Shown here in pieces: positions 32,601 to 44,465 of a stretch of 64,000 nt of DNA. The notes below the pieces were generated by a model, which worked only from the letters and a program-made list of their open reading frames with translations, did not search any database and was not told the origin of the DNA. The number at the start of each line of letters is the position of its first letter. Position 1 is the stretch's first letter. The stretch comes from Hyalella azteca (Eukaryota; Arthropoda; Malacostraca; Amphipoda; Hyalellidae), in NCBI RefSeq assembly GCF_000764305.2, contig NW_025936356.1:281148-345147 (forward strand), given 5' to 3'. The translations under genes were made by a program, and so were the position numbers.

Positions 32601-35305
32601 TTTTACTTTATTATTTTTTTATAAATATATACTAAGACAAACTATTTTATTCGTATATTTTGAAACAATAAATAATATCTATTTTGGATAAAACTAACAG
32701 GTACTTAACTATGCAAAGGATACAAGAAAATATATTTTGATTTCGTCACCTTGCATTATTTTTTGCATAAACGTAGCAGTTTAGTTTAAACATAAGCAAA
32801 AAATACGATTATCGTATGGTCGTAGCAAAATCTTTTTTTAATGGCTGTAGCCATGTTTTTCTCCACTGCACGTTTGCAGCACCAATCTATGCGCGCTAGG
32901 CTAAAAAGAAGGTCATATGCGCGTATACTTTATTATAGGTTCAAAGTGTGCACAAAAAGCTCAGCAGCAAGCCAGAGCTATTATACTTAAAATGTAGGCA
33001 AAAGAATAATCTTTAGGCATTGTTTTAACGAATGCGACAGTAGAAAATTGACTCGACTATAACACGCTCTGTTTGATGAAAGTCGTAAACGAAGAGGATA
33101 AACGGAAAAATTTGTAAGGTTTTTGTGAAAGAAGATTGATTCTATATGTATGATTTTCATAGGATAACAAATCATTATTGATTAGACTACTGCGAAACGG
33201 CATAATTGCGGAACAAATTTGTTCTATTCACTATGAAAAAAATTTCCGATCCTAGGGACTAAATAAGTGAGGTTATCAAAATTATTTTCTATTAGTTGCG
33301 CCAAGATAAGAGATTTGAGATACATCAAACCACAACTTGTGCAAGTCTAAACTGCCCCACACGTCTAACGTCCCCTCAGCTCATAAATCGTTGGAGGAAA
33401 CAATGGCATACAGGCATAAAATTTTGACCGCATAGCGATGAGAATTCTAATCCTTATCCGAAATTCATTGTCCAATCCTAATGAAAACATCATGATATGT
33501 GGGGAGCACAGGATCTCCCCTCAAGCTGCGGGCTGGACTTGCTGGTAATAAGCAGAAGAGGGATCTAGCGCTTCATAAAGCTCATCAGGCTTATTGCCCC
33601 AAACAAAGATAACACAAAGACGCACTTAGCCATTATTATGATACAGGAAGGACACGCGCATTCTCCGGGCGATAATCAAGGGTCCAAAGCAGCGCATCTT
33701 TGCGCCGCTACATAATGAACGCCCGCTTTGCCTGACGATGGAGCCTAGACTACCCGGCACAGCTTCAAAAATATGGGGAGAGATCGCGTGACGATAAGCA
33801 ATAATTATTGTTGTCATGTCGTTATGTGGCGTAAGGAATGCGCCAATGATTGTCCATCTTCATGTATAATAATTTTTAATTGAATTTGTAAACGTTACTT
33901 TGAATAGCTTCAACTTTGGATAAATACAGGATTAATAATTTGTCCTTCTTATGTGTATTTTGTAACTGACTTACTGAATCATTTGGATCTGATAAGAATT
34001 CAACCACAAAATTGTGTTACTGGAATTATGGTTTGAAGATTCATGACGTCTTAGCAAGCTAAGCTGACGACGTCATCAATTTGCAATGGCCGGCAAAATT
34101 AGAAAATGCATCGTATCCTGATTACCGTCGCCCTTAAAGAGAATTAATGAAGAGCCTGCATTTCTCAGGCCAGCTTCCCCAGGAGAAGTGTCTTGTCGTC
34201 TTTATTTTCAAATTAGTCAACTAGACGTCGCATCAAAGATACAACTCACGAGCGATGATAAACGCTAAGTTTACCACTAATTATTGATGATCAAGTGCAC
34301 GCAGTCGATGTACATATGCGTTTGTGCTCTCAGCGTTGATATTTTTTATAAAGCAAAGCGTGCACGAAAAGTAAACCTGTCTACCCGTACGTTATCATAA
34401 TTTTTATTCCTCAATTAAGGTTTCAAATTCTGTTCGGCGAATTTCGGTTTTGCTAATCTATTGTTTTTTATTAAGGGTTTTCCGAACAGACGATGTGGCT
34501 GAACTCCGAAACGTTTTCTGTGAAGATATGTTAAATTTTCATTAAATTATCTTTATGGGTAAATTATAAATTAATTTTCGTTTCAAACAATAGATCGAGG
34601 GACATTAGGAATGGTATTATTTCTAGGTGTCTCAGCAAAAAAAGTCAATGCCTGATTTGTAGTGATCGATGCACTCGTATTAATGTTTGCAATACCGCCT
34701 TTTTAATTTGTTCACTTCATGTTCTTCTCTCTAAAATAATGGAAACATAATCGGCTGTTATCCAGCATCGATCAAAGCAGATTCAGTCTTAAGTCAACCT
34801 CGGGTTGCATTTAAATCTTCGTCGCTGAGAAATGACAGCAGAAATTCAATGAATATTTAAATATTAATAATTATTTATTATTATTATTATTTTTGTTTAT
34901 ATAATTGAAAATGCAATACGAATAAGCTCACTAAATTCATTGAAAATGAGGCGATGATGTAAATTAAGCATCAACTGCTCTAAGTAAAAGTTTAAATAAC
35001 GTATACACGTACGCACGACTGTAAAAGGTTAAGATTTGGTAGTAAACGATGCGATATAGAATCGTAATTAAGTATGACCTGAGGGTAGTTCGTATGTAGC
35101 GGGATCCGAGGATATAGAGGAACAGCGTAAACGATTATATAATATACTTTTAGGATTAAAGTTTGGCTTACAGTTTAGGATAATCAGATTATAAGTTGGA
35201 GCTTTAACACTGATGTCTTCGGCGTCCAGTTGAAGTATGGATAAGTCTAGAGTGTATCTAGGTATGGTGAGGTTGGTGATGCCTATACCGTGACTTGCAA
35301 CTCAC
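29637..35305 (-). other. Intron of the Side-like gene
   Basis: 5.7 kb of AT-rich sequence. At about 34488-34545 on the plus strand it holds a degenerate PLE end: CAGACGATG where the hammerhead core would need CTGACGA, then a short stem, CCGAAACGTTTTC and AAGATATGTTAAATTTT. No other repeat or exon was recognised. Confidence 0.65.
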
Positions 35306-35509
35306 GGTTCATCTCGATGGTGACGATGGTGGTGACGGGTATGGTGAGGTTGGTGTTGTGCGCCTCACACACGAGTGAAGCGTGCAGGTGTTCACGCTGC
35401 AGCTCAGGGATGGTCAGGGTGTTGGTGGCCAGACCTGGCCGTGGCCACTCCCAGCTGCTGTCCACCACGTGGCTGCCCAGCCGCCACACCACCTCTGGCG
35501 GAGGCTCGC
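35306..35509 (-). CDS. Side-like receptor exon: second half of Ig2
   Basis: Minus-strand exon of 204 bases, phase 1 at both ends, with acceptor GAACATCAG and donor GTGAGTTG. It encodes EPPPEVVWRL (strand C Trp), then NTLTIPELQREHLHASLVCE (strand F Cys) and AHNTNLTIPVTTIVTIEMN. The segment LTIPELQREHLHASLVC is close to the hallmark of the second Ig domain in Sidestep proteins and is the strongest single piece of evidence for the family call. NTN followed by LTIP includes a possible N-glycosylation site (Asn-Leu-Thr). Its GC content is well above the flanking intron. Confidence 0.9.
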
Positions 35510-38500
35510 CTGATGTTCATCAGATAAATATAAGATTATTGGACTAAACTAATTATGCAGTTCAAGTAGATCGAATATTAAAGCAGCAAAAAGGCAAAGA
35601 TTGAATCAACGTGCTTATAAAATTGAGTGCGAACTAATCATAATTTCCACCAAAAGTCAGAGAGAGCTTGGAAAGTTACTGGAGAGCCCTTGACTACACT
35701 GCAGAAGGAAAATGGACGACTTGGCTGAAACGAGTAACACATCTCTAAATTGATGTAAACAAAACTAAACTCATTTGATCGTAACTCAAATAAATGGAAA
35801 CACTTATGAAACATGATATGCAAGTTAATTAGCGAAATATTCTTTCTAATTATAATGCTCTCAGTTTGTTACATATATAAAGTCTTGCGTATTTATATTC
35901 AGGTGATTCAAGCGAGAGATGGTTTAGTCTGCCTTAAACAAAATAACGAAAAAATGTAAACTCGTAAAAAGAAAAAGAACAAAATAATCATCCTGGAATT
36001 CAACCAAACTCAAGCCACTGAATTGCAGCAAAGGATTCGAAAGGGCGAGGGAAAAACTGGCATATAGTCTAGACAAATGCTGATTCCTGTCAAAGACGTC
36101 TGTGATGTCCAGGAATAGGACGATTCAAGTTTAAGACGCCTGTGGGAAGACCAAATAAAGTGGAAGCCACTTAATTTGACATTCACGACGACTTGGAGAA
36201 TAGCATTGGAACTCTAAAATAGACGACCAATGCAAATGCCACAAGGCCTGGTCCGTATTGAGCCTTCCTTGAGGACGCTTTCCCTTGACAACATAGGATG
36301 CGCAATCCCGGGGAATGTCAGTAATCACAGAGTCCGCGTTCATTACAATAGCGTAAATATACTCTGCGAAAGTGAACAAATATATAACCCCTATGTAAAG
36401 TGGTGATGAAATAATTTAAATAAATTACGGTGGTAAATTGGCTACTGGAACACGTATAAGAACCGGCAAAAATAGATCAGACATTGAATCAAGTACAATA
36501 CGGATAAAGTCAGCTTCTCAATGCCAACTCAGTCTGAAAGAAGCAAAATACGACATCAAAAAACCAGCACCGCCTAGAAAGCTTTTTTGTGAACACTGCA
36601 GACTTCTTGAAAAATTATCGCATGAAGCGATTCTTCTCTCTAGACTCTAGAGAAATGACAGCTTGTGTGTTAGGAATTTTTCTTAACACACAATTTTTTT
36701 CCACGGAGATTTAAAAGTGGACGCAGAAATAAATCACTGCAGGATTCGACCAGAATTGACGCGATATTGTTACATGAAGTTAAAAAATTTGTTCCCATTT
36801 AGAATCAAGTATGATATGAAACTGGCATAACAATACGAACACTAAAAATAAGTTGAAATTTCAATAATCTGGAAATAATGGAAACGTTTCGGTGATTCTC
36901 TATGTTCTAAATTTTCAATCCAATTCACGAGTGTAATGCAAAGGAAAATGAAAAGCTGAGACCCTTCGTCAGATACAAAGATTGTTTGTAGTTGAAAAGT
37001 TGCTGGACAACAGTATTTGTTCAGTTCACATTCATTTTAAAATGAACTTGCATGAATGTAACGTGAACCTAATCTTTCAGGCCTGTGGTATTATAGATCC
37101 TATTTCAGGGAACAAATGCTACTTATCCGCTTCTGGCTAAACTGGACATGTTCCGGGATTCATGCCACTCTTCGTACTTTTTGAGGGCATAAATATAGTT
37201 AAACGATAAATAATACAGTTTTAAGACAAATTAGTGGAATTTCACTCGATTGTCCTGTGTTATTCCCAGCATGATTAAATTTAGTAGTTTAACTACAAAA
37301 AATACAACATATGAGTCAATCGTACGAAAATACGGCTTAATTGTGCCATTGATTTAAATAGCTACTTTAATATTATTTATACTACAATTTAGTAATCATG
37401 AATATTTGAAGCAAATGAAGTAAAACAAAAAAATTAAAAACATTCTACATATACGTAATTTCGTTCTATATGCTTATGAAATAGGTTAATAGATTTGACA
37501 AAGCGATATCAGAAAAAATTAATTCTTTGGAAAATGTAAAATTTAATTGCGTCACATGAGAATAATTGCTAGACAAGACATCTCCAATCCTTCTATTACA
37601 TATTGAAGAACTCTGACATGATTGACGTGCATAACTTTTTTACGTGTCACAGTGAGAGACATTTCTGGTTCAACCTGAGTCTGTTGATACGAGAAAATCA
37701 ATGCAGTTTTTCACTTTTCGTCTTATTTGATTCAATTGAATGTTGAATCAGCACCAGCCCACCTGACCCCTAACCGCAAATTTGATGTAAAGCATCGCGT
37801 GACAGGTGAACGGTACAGAAGACCAACAGTGAGTTTTTCTCGACGAAAGAATAGAACTTATTGCTATGATTTTCATGAACATGTCCGTAATTTAATATGT
37901 TCTAAATTTTCCGCCCATCAGATAACTGCTTGATGTATAAACCGGTGAGAATCAACACATTGAGCCTTGATTACTTGAATTTATTGTTTAATTAAACCAA
38001 AAACAGAATAGAGTATTTCAACGGTCTGGGAAAAAAGTTCACCCGACGCTCGGAACACTCATGATATGATTCAGTACACGACTCGGCCGAGCGCAGTGTG
38101 CCATAGCCTATGTCTTCAAAAAACTGACTGCAGACACTGATATATTTAAAGTTTCAATTTCTCATGCCATACGGCGAGCCTGGCTACTGAAAATTTGGTT
38201 AATGCCAATGGTCAAAGATGACGATGATTGACGTTGAGTGACACCGCGTACTTGAGAAGTCGCATGAAGTAAAGCCACAACTTATTTATTATTATTTTCC
38301 TGAAAAAGTTGTTCAAATGCGTGCATTTAATTTGGTGAAAAACCGTCCACAAACTTGATTTATTGTTTCATAATTGATTTCCCTCTAAATTCTAAAATTA
38401 TTATCTGCTAACTAGTAACATTTCGTTAGCAGCGTTGTCGCGTGAAATGAACGTGTTTCTTCGATGAAAGTCAGGGCACATGACAGGTGTGCAAATGAGT

Positions 38501-39389
38501 AGTTAGAGCTGAGGACATTACGCCATTGTAGTCACGTTTGTATATCGTAATAATTTGTAGCTCACATTCCTGCAACCGACATTTGATTGACTATCGAGCG
38601 ACTTCTGATTGATCAAATGATAATCTGATAAGGTTCATCTATAATTTCAGGGTTCTCACGTAAGTTGACGGTGACACCGAATTTCAAATGGACGCACAAC
38701 CGCGAAAAGTGCTTCAATTAAGTGCGCATCTTCTAATTGATTATTCATTGAAACACTGGGCAGTCCTGTTAATTTATTCACCTGTGGAAATAAGCGGCTT
38801 TGATATTACTCATGTGAGTAATTAATTTAAGCATAGATTAAAAAAATAGAGCTGTTTGGTAACTAATTATTAGATGACTCGCGAGTTGTTTTCCGTTTTT
38901 TATTTAAGTCAATGAATAAAAAAACATCCTGTATTCCAGCGTCATACGAGGTAATCGGGTCATAATAGTTTGTAAAGGAGGAGACACCCAGGAGACCAGT
39001 TGCCTTTCGTCCCGTTTGCTATTTTTAGAAAATCCCAAGTCAAATAAAAAGCTGGTTTGCTTTTATAGGTACCGATATGTGGTTTATTTTTTCCTTCTGT
39101 TGTTTGTTATCTGCATTCCAATTGCAGATAACACAAACCATAAAAGATTATTTGTTTTTGCATGGTAGTTTTGTTTCGTATGTTGAATAATATTAAAACG
39201 CCTCATTTTCTTGGTAACAATGATTTATACTTCAGATCTTTAGGACGATGGCGTCAATACATTACTCATCAGGCCCTTGTGATTTTTCAATTTATTTTTT
39301 TGTGACTGTTGTTAATGCTTATAAGAGGTTAACTTCGTTTTTATGTAATTGGTTTTCTGTGTTTACACTCCAATAACTAGCGGATGGTT
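35510..39389 (-). other. Intron, no feature recognised
   Basis: AT-rich sequence inside the Side-like gene, with no named repeat or exon that I can support. It forms the left part of the intron between the two Ig2 exons. Confidence 0.5.
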
Positions 39390-42000
39390 CTTACACAACG
39401 TTTATATAGGAGATGGTAGGCGGTATCGGGAAGAGTGATCGAAGATCCTCATTTCCTTCTATCTGGTGCCAATGCTTCAACAGGGCTCGCCTCTGGTCGT
39501 TTGTTAATATCTGTGGGTAATATTTTATTTAAAGAAAAGGTAGCTTTTTGTGACTTTTCTGATATGATTTTACCACTTAGGGGCTCCTTAAGTTGCTCCA
39601 AGAGACGCACCTTGCTATAGGCTCTTTGTCTCATGATGTTTGCAGAAGATTAGGGTAGTTTCAACAATATCTGGAACTTTAATTGTTGCAGTTTCGTTTG
39701 TGCCTTAGTATTTCGCCTTTCACAAAACCTATCAGACAAAATGAGGGCCTCAACATACTGGAACGTTTCTGTTGCTTTGAATGGACGTTTATAAGTTTTT
39801 GTATCTATAATACCGCCCTTATTGAAGTTTTTCTCTTTATATATTGTGAGTGAGGTTGAGAAAGTTTAATTCCTGATTGCTGATATCCATCGTGAATTTT
39901 AATGACTAGTGTAATGTGTTTTGAAGAACCTTTTGAGGTCATCCTCTACTGCTTTGCTCAGGATGAAAATGTCATCTCTGTATCTCCGATACATAATAAG
40001 TTTGAGAATTTTGTCTATAAAGTTTCTCTCCGCAATGAGAGTTGGTACACATACATATATCAGCAATCCCGGGTGAACACTTAGATGCCTGAGCTAAGAG
40101 AATTCCCTCCTTATAAAGGGTGTCCCAAAAAAAACGATACCCAACTTTGAATGGCTGTAACTCGAAAAGTAATAGAGTTAAAAATTTTTGGAAAATCAGG
40201 ATTTGTTTCCTATGTTTTTCTGCATCTCTCCATCAAAAATCAGACAGATCGATATAGCCATAAGCGTTTGATAGAACTTTCAGTGACATGTGCTAAAATC
40301 GTGCTTGCGCAAAGTTTTAGTAAGATCATTTTGCATACTCATTACGTTGTCTTGACATGTTTTCTTTTCGCTGTTTGATTTGTAGCGCATTTTCTCATTT
40401 ATGAAAAAAATGCACTATTGTGCTCGCCATGTCCGTCTGTCCGTCCGTGACTTCATGTTTTCGTCGGCGAGAAAATGCGCTCTCTGTCACTCACTGCAGT
40501 GAGTACTGAGTTCCATTTTTTGTATCTTTGGTGAGACAAAAACATGGCAATCTTTGGTGAGAGGAAATCATGACAATCTTTGGTGAGAGGCAATCATGAC
40601 AATCTTTGGTGAAACACAATCATGACAATCTTTGGTGGGAGACAATCATGGCAATTTTTGGTGAGAGGCAATCATGACAATCTTTGGTGAGACACAATCA
40701 TGACAATCTTTGGTGAGAAACAATCATGGCAACCTTTGGTGAGACACAATCATGGCAATTTTTGGTGAGAGACAATTATGGCAATCTTTGGTGAGAGAGA
40801 ATTTCAAAAACAAAGATTGTCTCTCACCAAAGATTGCCATGTTTTTGCCTCACCAAAGATACAAAAAATGTAACTCAGTACTCACTGCAGTGAGTGACAG
40901 AGAGCGCATTTTCTCGTCGACGAAAACATGAAGTCACGGACGGACAGACAGACGGGCAGAAGGACGGACGGACAGGACGGACGGACAGACGGACATGGCG
41001 AGCACAATAGTGCATTCTTTCATATATGAGAAAATGCGCTAAAAAATAAAACAACGAAAAGAAACATGTCAAGACAACGTAATGAGTATGCAAAATGATC
41101 TTACTAAAACTTTGCGCTAGCACAATTTTAGCACATGTCACTGAAAGTTCTATCAAACGCTTATGGCTACATCGATCTGTCTGATTTTTGGTGGAGAGAT
41201 GCAGAAAAACATAGGGAACAAATTCTGACCTTTAAAATTTTTTTAACTCTATTACTTTTCGAGTTACAGCCATTCAAAGTTGGGTATCGTTTTTTTTGGG
41301 ACACCCTGTATAACGTTCCATTGAATTCCAGGAAGTTATTTCCGAGAATCAGCGGTAGGATTTCCCTAAGTCCATCGTATTGTTCTTTTTAATTTCATAT
41401 GGAAAGACGCTAGCATCGTAGGCCTTCAGATTTACGTCGATTGCTCCTCTTAATGGGATGTTGGTATACATGGACACAATATCCATGGATACTAAAAGGA
41501 CGTTTGTGTGAGATTTTAGCGTTTTTAAATGATTTAGTAGTTCATGACTGTCTCTCAAGTATGTCTTTAGATTTTTTGAGATAGGAGGCAGAAAATAATC
41601 CGTAAATTTACTTACCACAGGCAGATGTTATAGGTCTACCCGCAAAAATTGTGTATTTATATATCATGCCCGCAGCATATATATGGTTGGTATCCTCAAA
41701 TCTTCGCGTTTTTGCTTTAAGATATTTGAGTTTGTTTTGAGCTTTTGAGTTGATTATTTTATTTTTATATCCAACATTGACAAAACGAAAATAATGGTCA
41801 GGTACCCAAGTCGAGTGTCGAGTATCTAAGCGGGGTCGTTCTGGGTATAACGAGCTCGTTATGTGTCTTTGTCCAGCTGATTCTGGAGCTAAGCAATTGC
41901 AGCATAAGGCCGATGCGATGTTTAAAAACACCGTCAGTGATTTGTTTATAGTTACATTATGAATCTTACTATACGTACAATTGGCTCCTCTCAACTCATT
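39390..42000 (-). pseudogene. Penelope-like reverse transcriptase, split by insertion
   Basis: In minus-strand order there is an N-terminal part (41608-41994) ending YKYTIFAGRPITSACG, then FTDYFLPPISKNLKTYLRDS and VSMDIVSMYTNIP near 41480, the motif of the first catalytic block in PLEs. After the inserted fold-back element come MYRRYRDDIFILS near 39965-39995 (YRDD is the PLE catalytic box), KEKNFNKGGIIDTKTYKRPF, and a decayed thumb ending near 39390 (HWHQIEGNEDLRSLFPIPP). There are several frameshifts and stops, and no GIY-YIG endonuclease follows. It is a dead copy lying in the intron of the Side-like gene, in the same orientation. Confidence 0.85.
40117..41307. mobile_element. Fold-back element with long inverted arms
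   Basis: 1.19 kb. The left arm begins AGGGTGTCCCAAAA and the right arm ends with its complement, the inverted similarity extending over about 400 bases on each side (40117-40540 and 40805-41307). TATAA flanks both sides (40112-40116 and 41309-41313). The centre, 40525-40800, has about ten copies of a 26-base unit containing CAATCTTTGGTGAGAG. No transposase is present. Removing it restores continuity of the Penelope-like frame, so it is a later insertion. The TA-rich target and the ends suggest a non-autonomous Tc1/mariner-type element. The frame at 40875-41156 is a by-product of the arm. Confidence 0.85.
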
Positions 42001-44230
42001 TAGATTGTTTTTGCAGGTGGAAGTAAGCTTGCTTGTAACTTATGGGCATTATTTGCTATATACTCGAACGCATTAGAGTACCGTCATTACAAAATAAATT
42101 TTCAGGGCATTTATGTGTTAAAGCAGCATCTAGGGAAACGAATATTCCCCAAGTGTCAGGTCTATTATTAAGTCATGAGCCTATGGGCAGCTTTTCGGGT
42201 TTGAAACATTTCAATCAGCTCCGAGATGTTGCTGCTATTGTTATGGAAGGCTTCGGAATAATTAACATAGCCCAAAGGTTATTGATACAGTCTTCGCGCC
42301 ATGATAAAGTGACGATAAATAACCAGCTACTCTTGCGCAATGCTTCACTACATAAATATAAAGCCCCCATTGGAATACTGACCAATAAAGTAGAAGTAAA
42401 TGCAACCCTGACCTGCGTATCAGGTCTTTAATCTTTCGCAAAATTGAACAACTTGATGCAAGAAAAACACTCGCAACACACGGCCAGCTAATCAGGCAGG
42501 CAATTAGCTCAGCCGTGAACTGGCATTCAGCGGTGATGTTGACGACCTTGTCTGCATGGTGTCACTGAGTTACAAGCCAATATTTGCGGCAGAAATGAGC
42601 ACGACGTGCATGAAACTCGCATACAAAAAATGCGGATAATGAGCAGTCCGGGAAAATATGAAGTTTTCAAATGTGGTTCCGACAAGGCTGGTCGCTACTA
42701 CGTGTCGTGAGGGCGATTTCCTGGCTTTATAAAGAAGCCAATATCGGCATCAATATATCTGCTGTGCTCTCAATAGCAACTCAAATATATCGATAAGCCA
42801 TTACAAGCAATATATAGGGTGGGGGCTTGCGATGACCTGTCCTTTGGAAATGGGTGACGAGATCTCCTTTTCTGCGACTTCTTTTCTAAGGTACTGTGAC
42901 CCTATAAATTGTTAAGATTGACTGCCACATTTACTACTGCACAATATTTTCATGACCACCGTAAAATGCTATAAATTCTGTTCAACCATTGCTGGATTAA
43001 TATTGAGCCATTTAATGACTATGGGCATTTTGTATATTTTCAGGTCGAACGCAAATAGTTAACTTTGGAATTCAATGTCAAACTTCTTAGCATATGCATG
43101 ATTCATTATTAAATCAGAATATTTTTTTTGTTTATGAAATTGTGGTTCACAATGTCTATTTTGTGAGGCCGTTAGTCGGTAGAGACGTTAGGTAAACATT
43201 ATACCTCCAGAGACCAGCATTAACATTATACTCTGCATCGAACAAAGCTAACCACTACTCGCTCTCTGTACATTCAGTCAGCTTCGATTTAAAGGAAATA
43301 TACGTACGATTCTCTATATTAGTATAGAACGGAGAGCATCATGCACTATAGAAAATTGAGCTTGTATTATTCGAAAAACACCAGTGAGCGAGTACAAATA
43401 AATATAATATTGTTCGTGTTTGTCATGGTATCACTTAATATTTTAATTACACAATAAATTGCTATAGATACACTTTAGGTACATATGATATAATATTCCT
43501 ATTATTTCATGCAGACGTCACGCCCGACGTCTGCACCAATTCCTTTTACAATCCATATTTGATTCCAAAGCTCAGAAGCGAAATAAAGAGAAAGCTAAAG
43601 CGCGGGTACAAACAATAACGACACGGAGACTTTACAATCATGTTGAACCTTTCCTTTGCATTAATTATCAAATAATATATTTCCACAACCTGAATGTAAC
43701 GCCTTCCTCAAAAGGTTGCTACGCCTAGAACTGTTCAGGAGTAATTCTTGCTCTTGCATGAGGTGCTGATCACTAAGCTAAAGAGAAGGTTCAATAATTG
43801 TATACTAATTTCGCTGCGTCGGTTTAACAGTGAAGGAACAGACCAGTTGCAATTATTGAATAAGTCTGCACAAAATAAAGAAAATGAAAATATAACAGGA
43901 ACGCTGGCAAGGTTGTGACGAATAAATATCAGATAATCAATTGAATACATGAGAAAAAATATGAACTAGGAACACTGAACAGGTAATGCGACTTTAATTG
44001 GTGACAGACGCAGGAAAAGTGGCCGGCCGAGTTACGTGTCGGCAGTCTGCTTATTCAAGCAGATGTTGTCATACGAGTCTTAAAAATAAACTATCTGTGT
44101 AAAGTTAATGAGCTGCGGCTACACTGCATAACCTGCATAAATCTGTAATAACTTCAATTAAATAACTTCTAATTTACTTTTAAATTGCCTTAGCCTCCCT
44201 TGAAAAGAAGAAAAGTTGAGATTATTATGT
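42001..44230 (-). other. Intron, no feature recognised
   Basis: AT-rich sequence. The 129-codon plus-strand frame at 42042-42431 has no domain, and no splice sites support it. Confidence 0.5.
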
Positions 44231-44367
44231 CACGTCGCCTGTCTACGTACCGTCAGCGGCCTCACGCCTACGCCACGTCTGTCACGTCGCCTGTCTACGT
44301 ACCGTCAGTGGCCCCACGCCTACGCCACGTCTGTCACGTCGCCTGTCTACGTACCGTCAGTGGCCTC
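44231..44367. repeat. 52-bp minisatellite built from a splice donor
   Basis: Copies start at 44231, 44283 and 44335 (the last partial). Each contains, on the minus strand, GGCCACTGACG or GGCCGCTGACG followed by GTACGTAG. The copy at 44335 is the real end of the Ig2 exon, so the array is a triplication of the exon-intron junction and 41 bases of intron. Any use of the downstream donors (44303, 44251) meets an immediate TAG. Confidence 0.9.
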
Positions 44368-44465
44368 GCAGATGAGCCTCAGTTGGCTGCCCTCGTCGTA
44401 GGGCCCCACGACGCCGTAGACGGGCTGGCCGCTGGACAGGAGGATCTCGGGGGGCGATGGCGGGA
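44355..44465 (-). CDS. Side-like receptor exon: first half of Ig2
   Basis: Minus-strand exon of 111 bases, phase 1 at both ends, with acceptor GTGCCGCAG and a perfect donor GTACGT. It encodes PPSPPEILLSSGQPVYGVVG then PYDEGSQLRLICEATD, joining as ATDG-GEPPPEVVW to the next exon. GVVGPYDEG and LxLICE are typical of the start of the second Ig domain in Sidestep-family proteins, and the Cys is that of strand B. The donor has been tandemly copied twice downstream (44231-44367). Confidence 0.9.

Noticed and set aside
40875..41156. 93-codon minus-strand frame with Ser-Val-Arg-Pro repeats
   Set aside because: It lies in the right arm of the fold-back element, and the other arm has a matching frame. 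The repeats come from a CGGACGGACAGA microsatellite.
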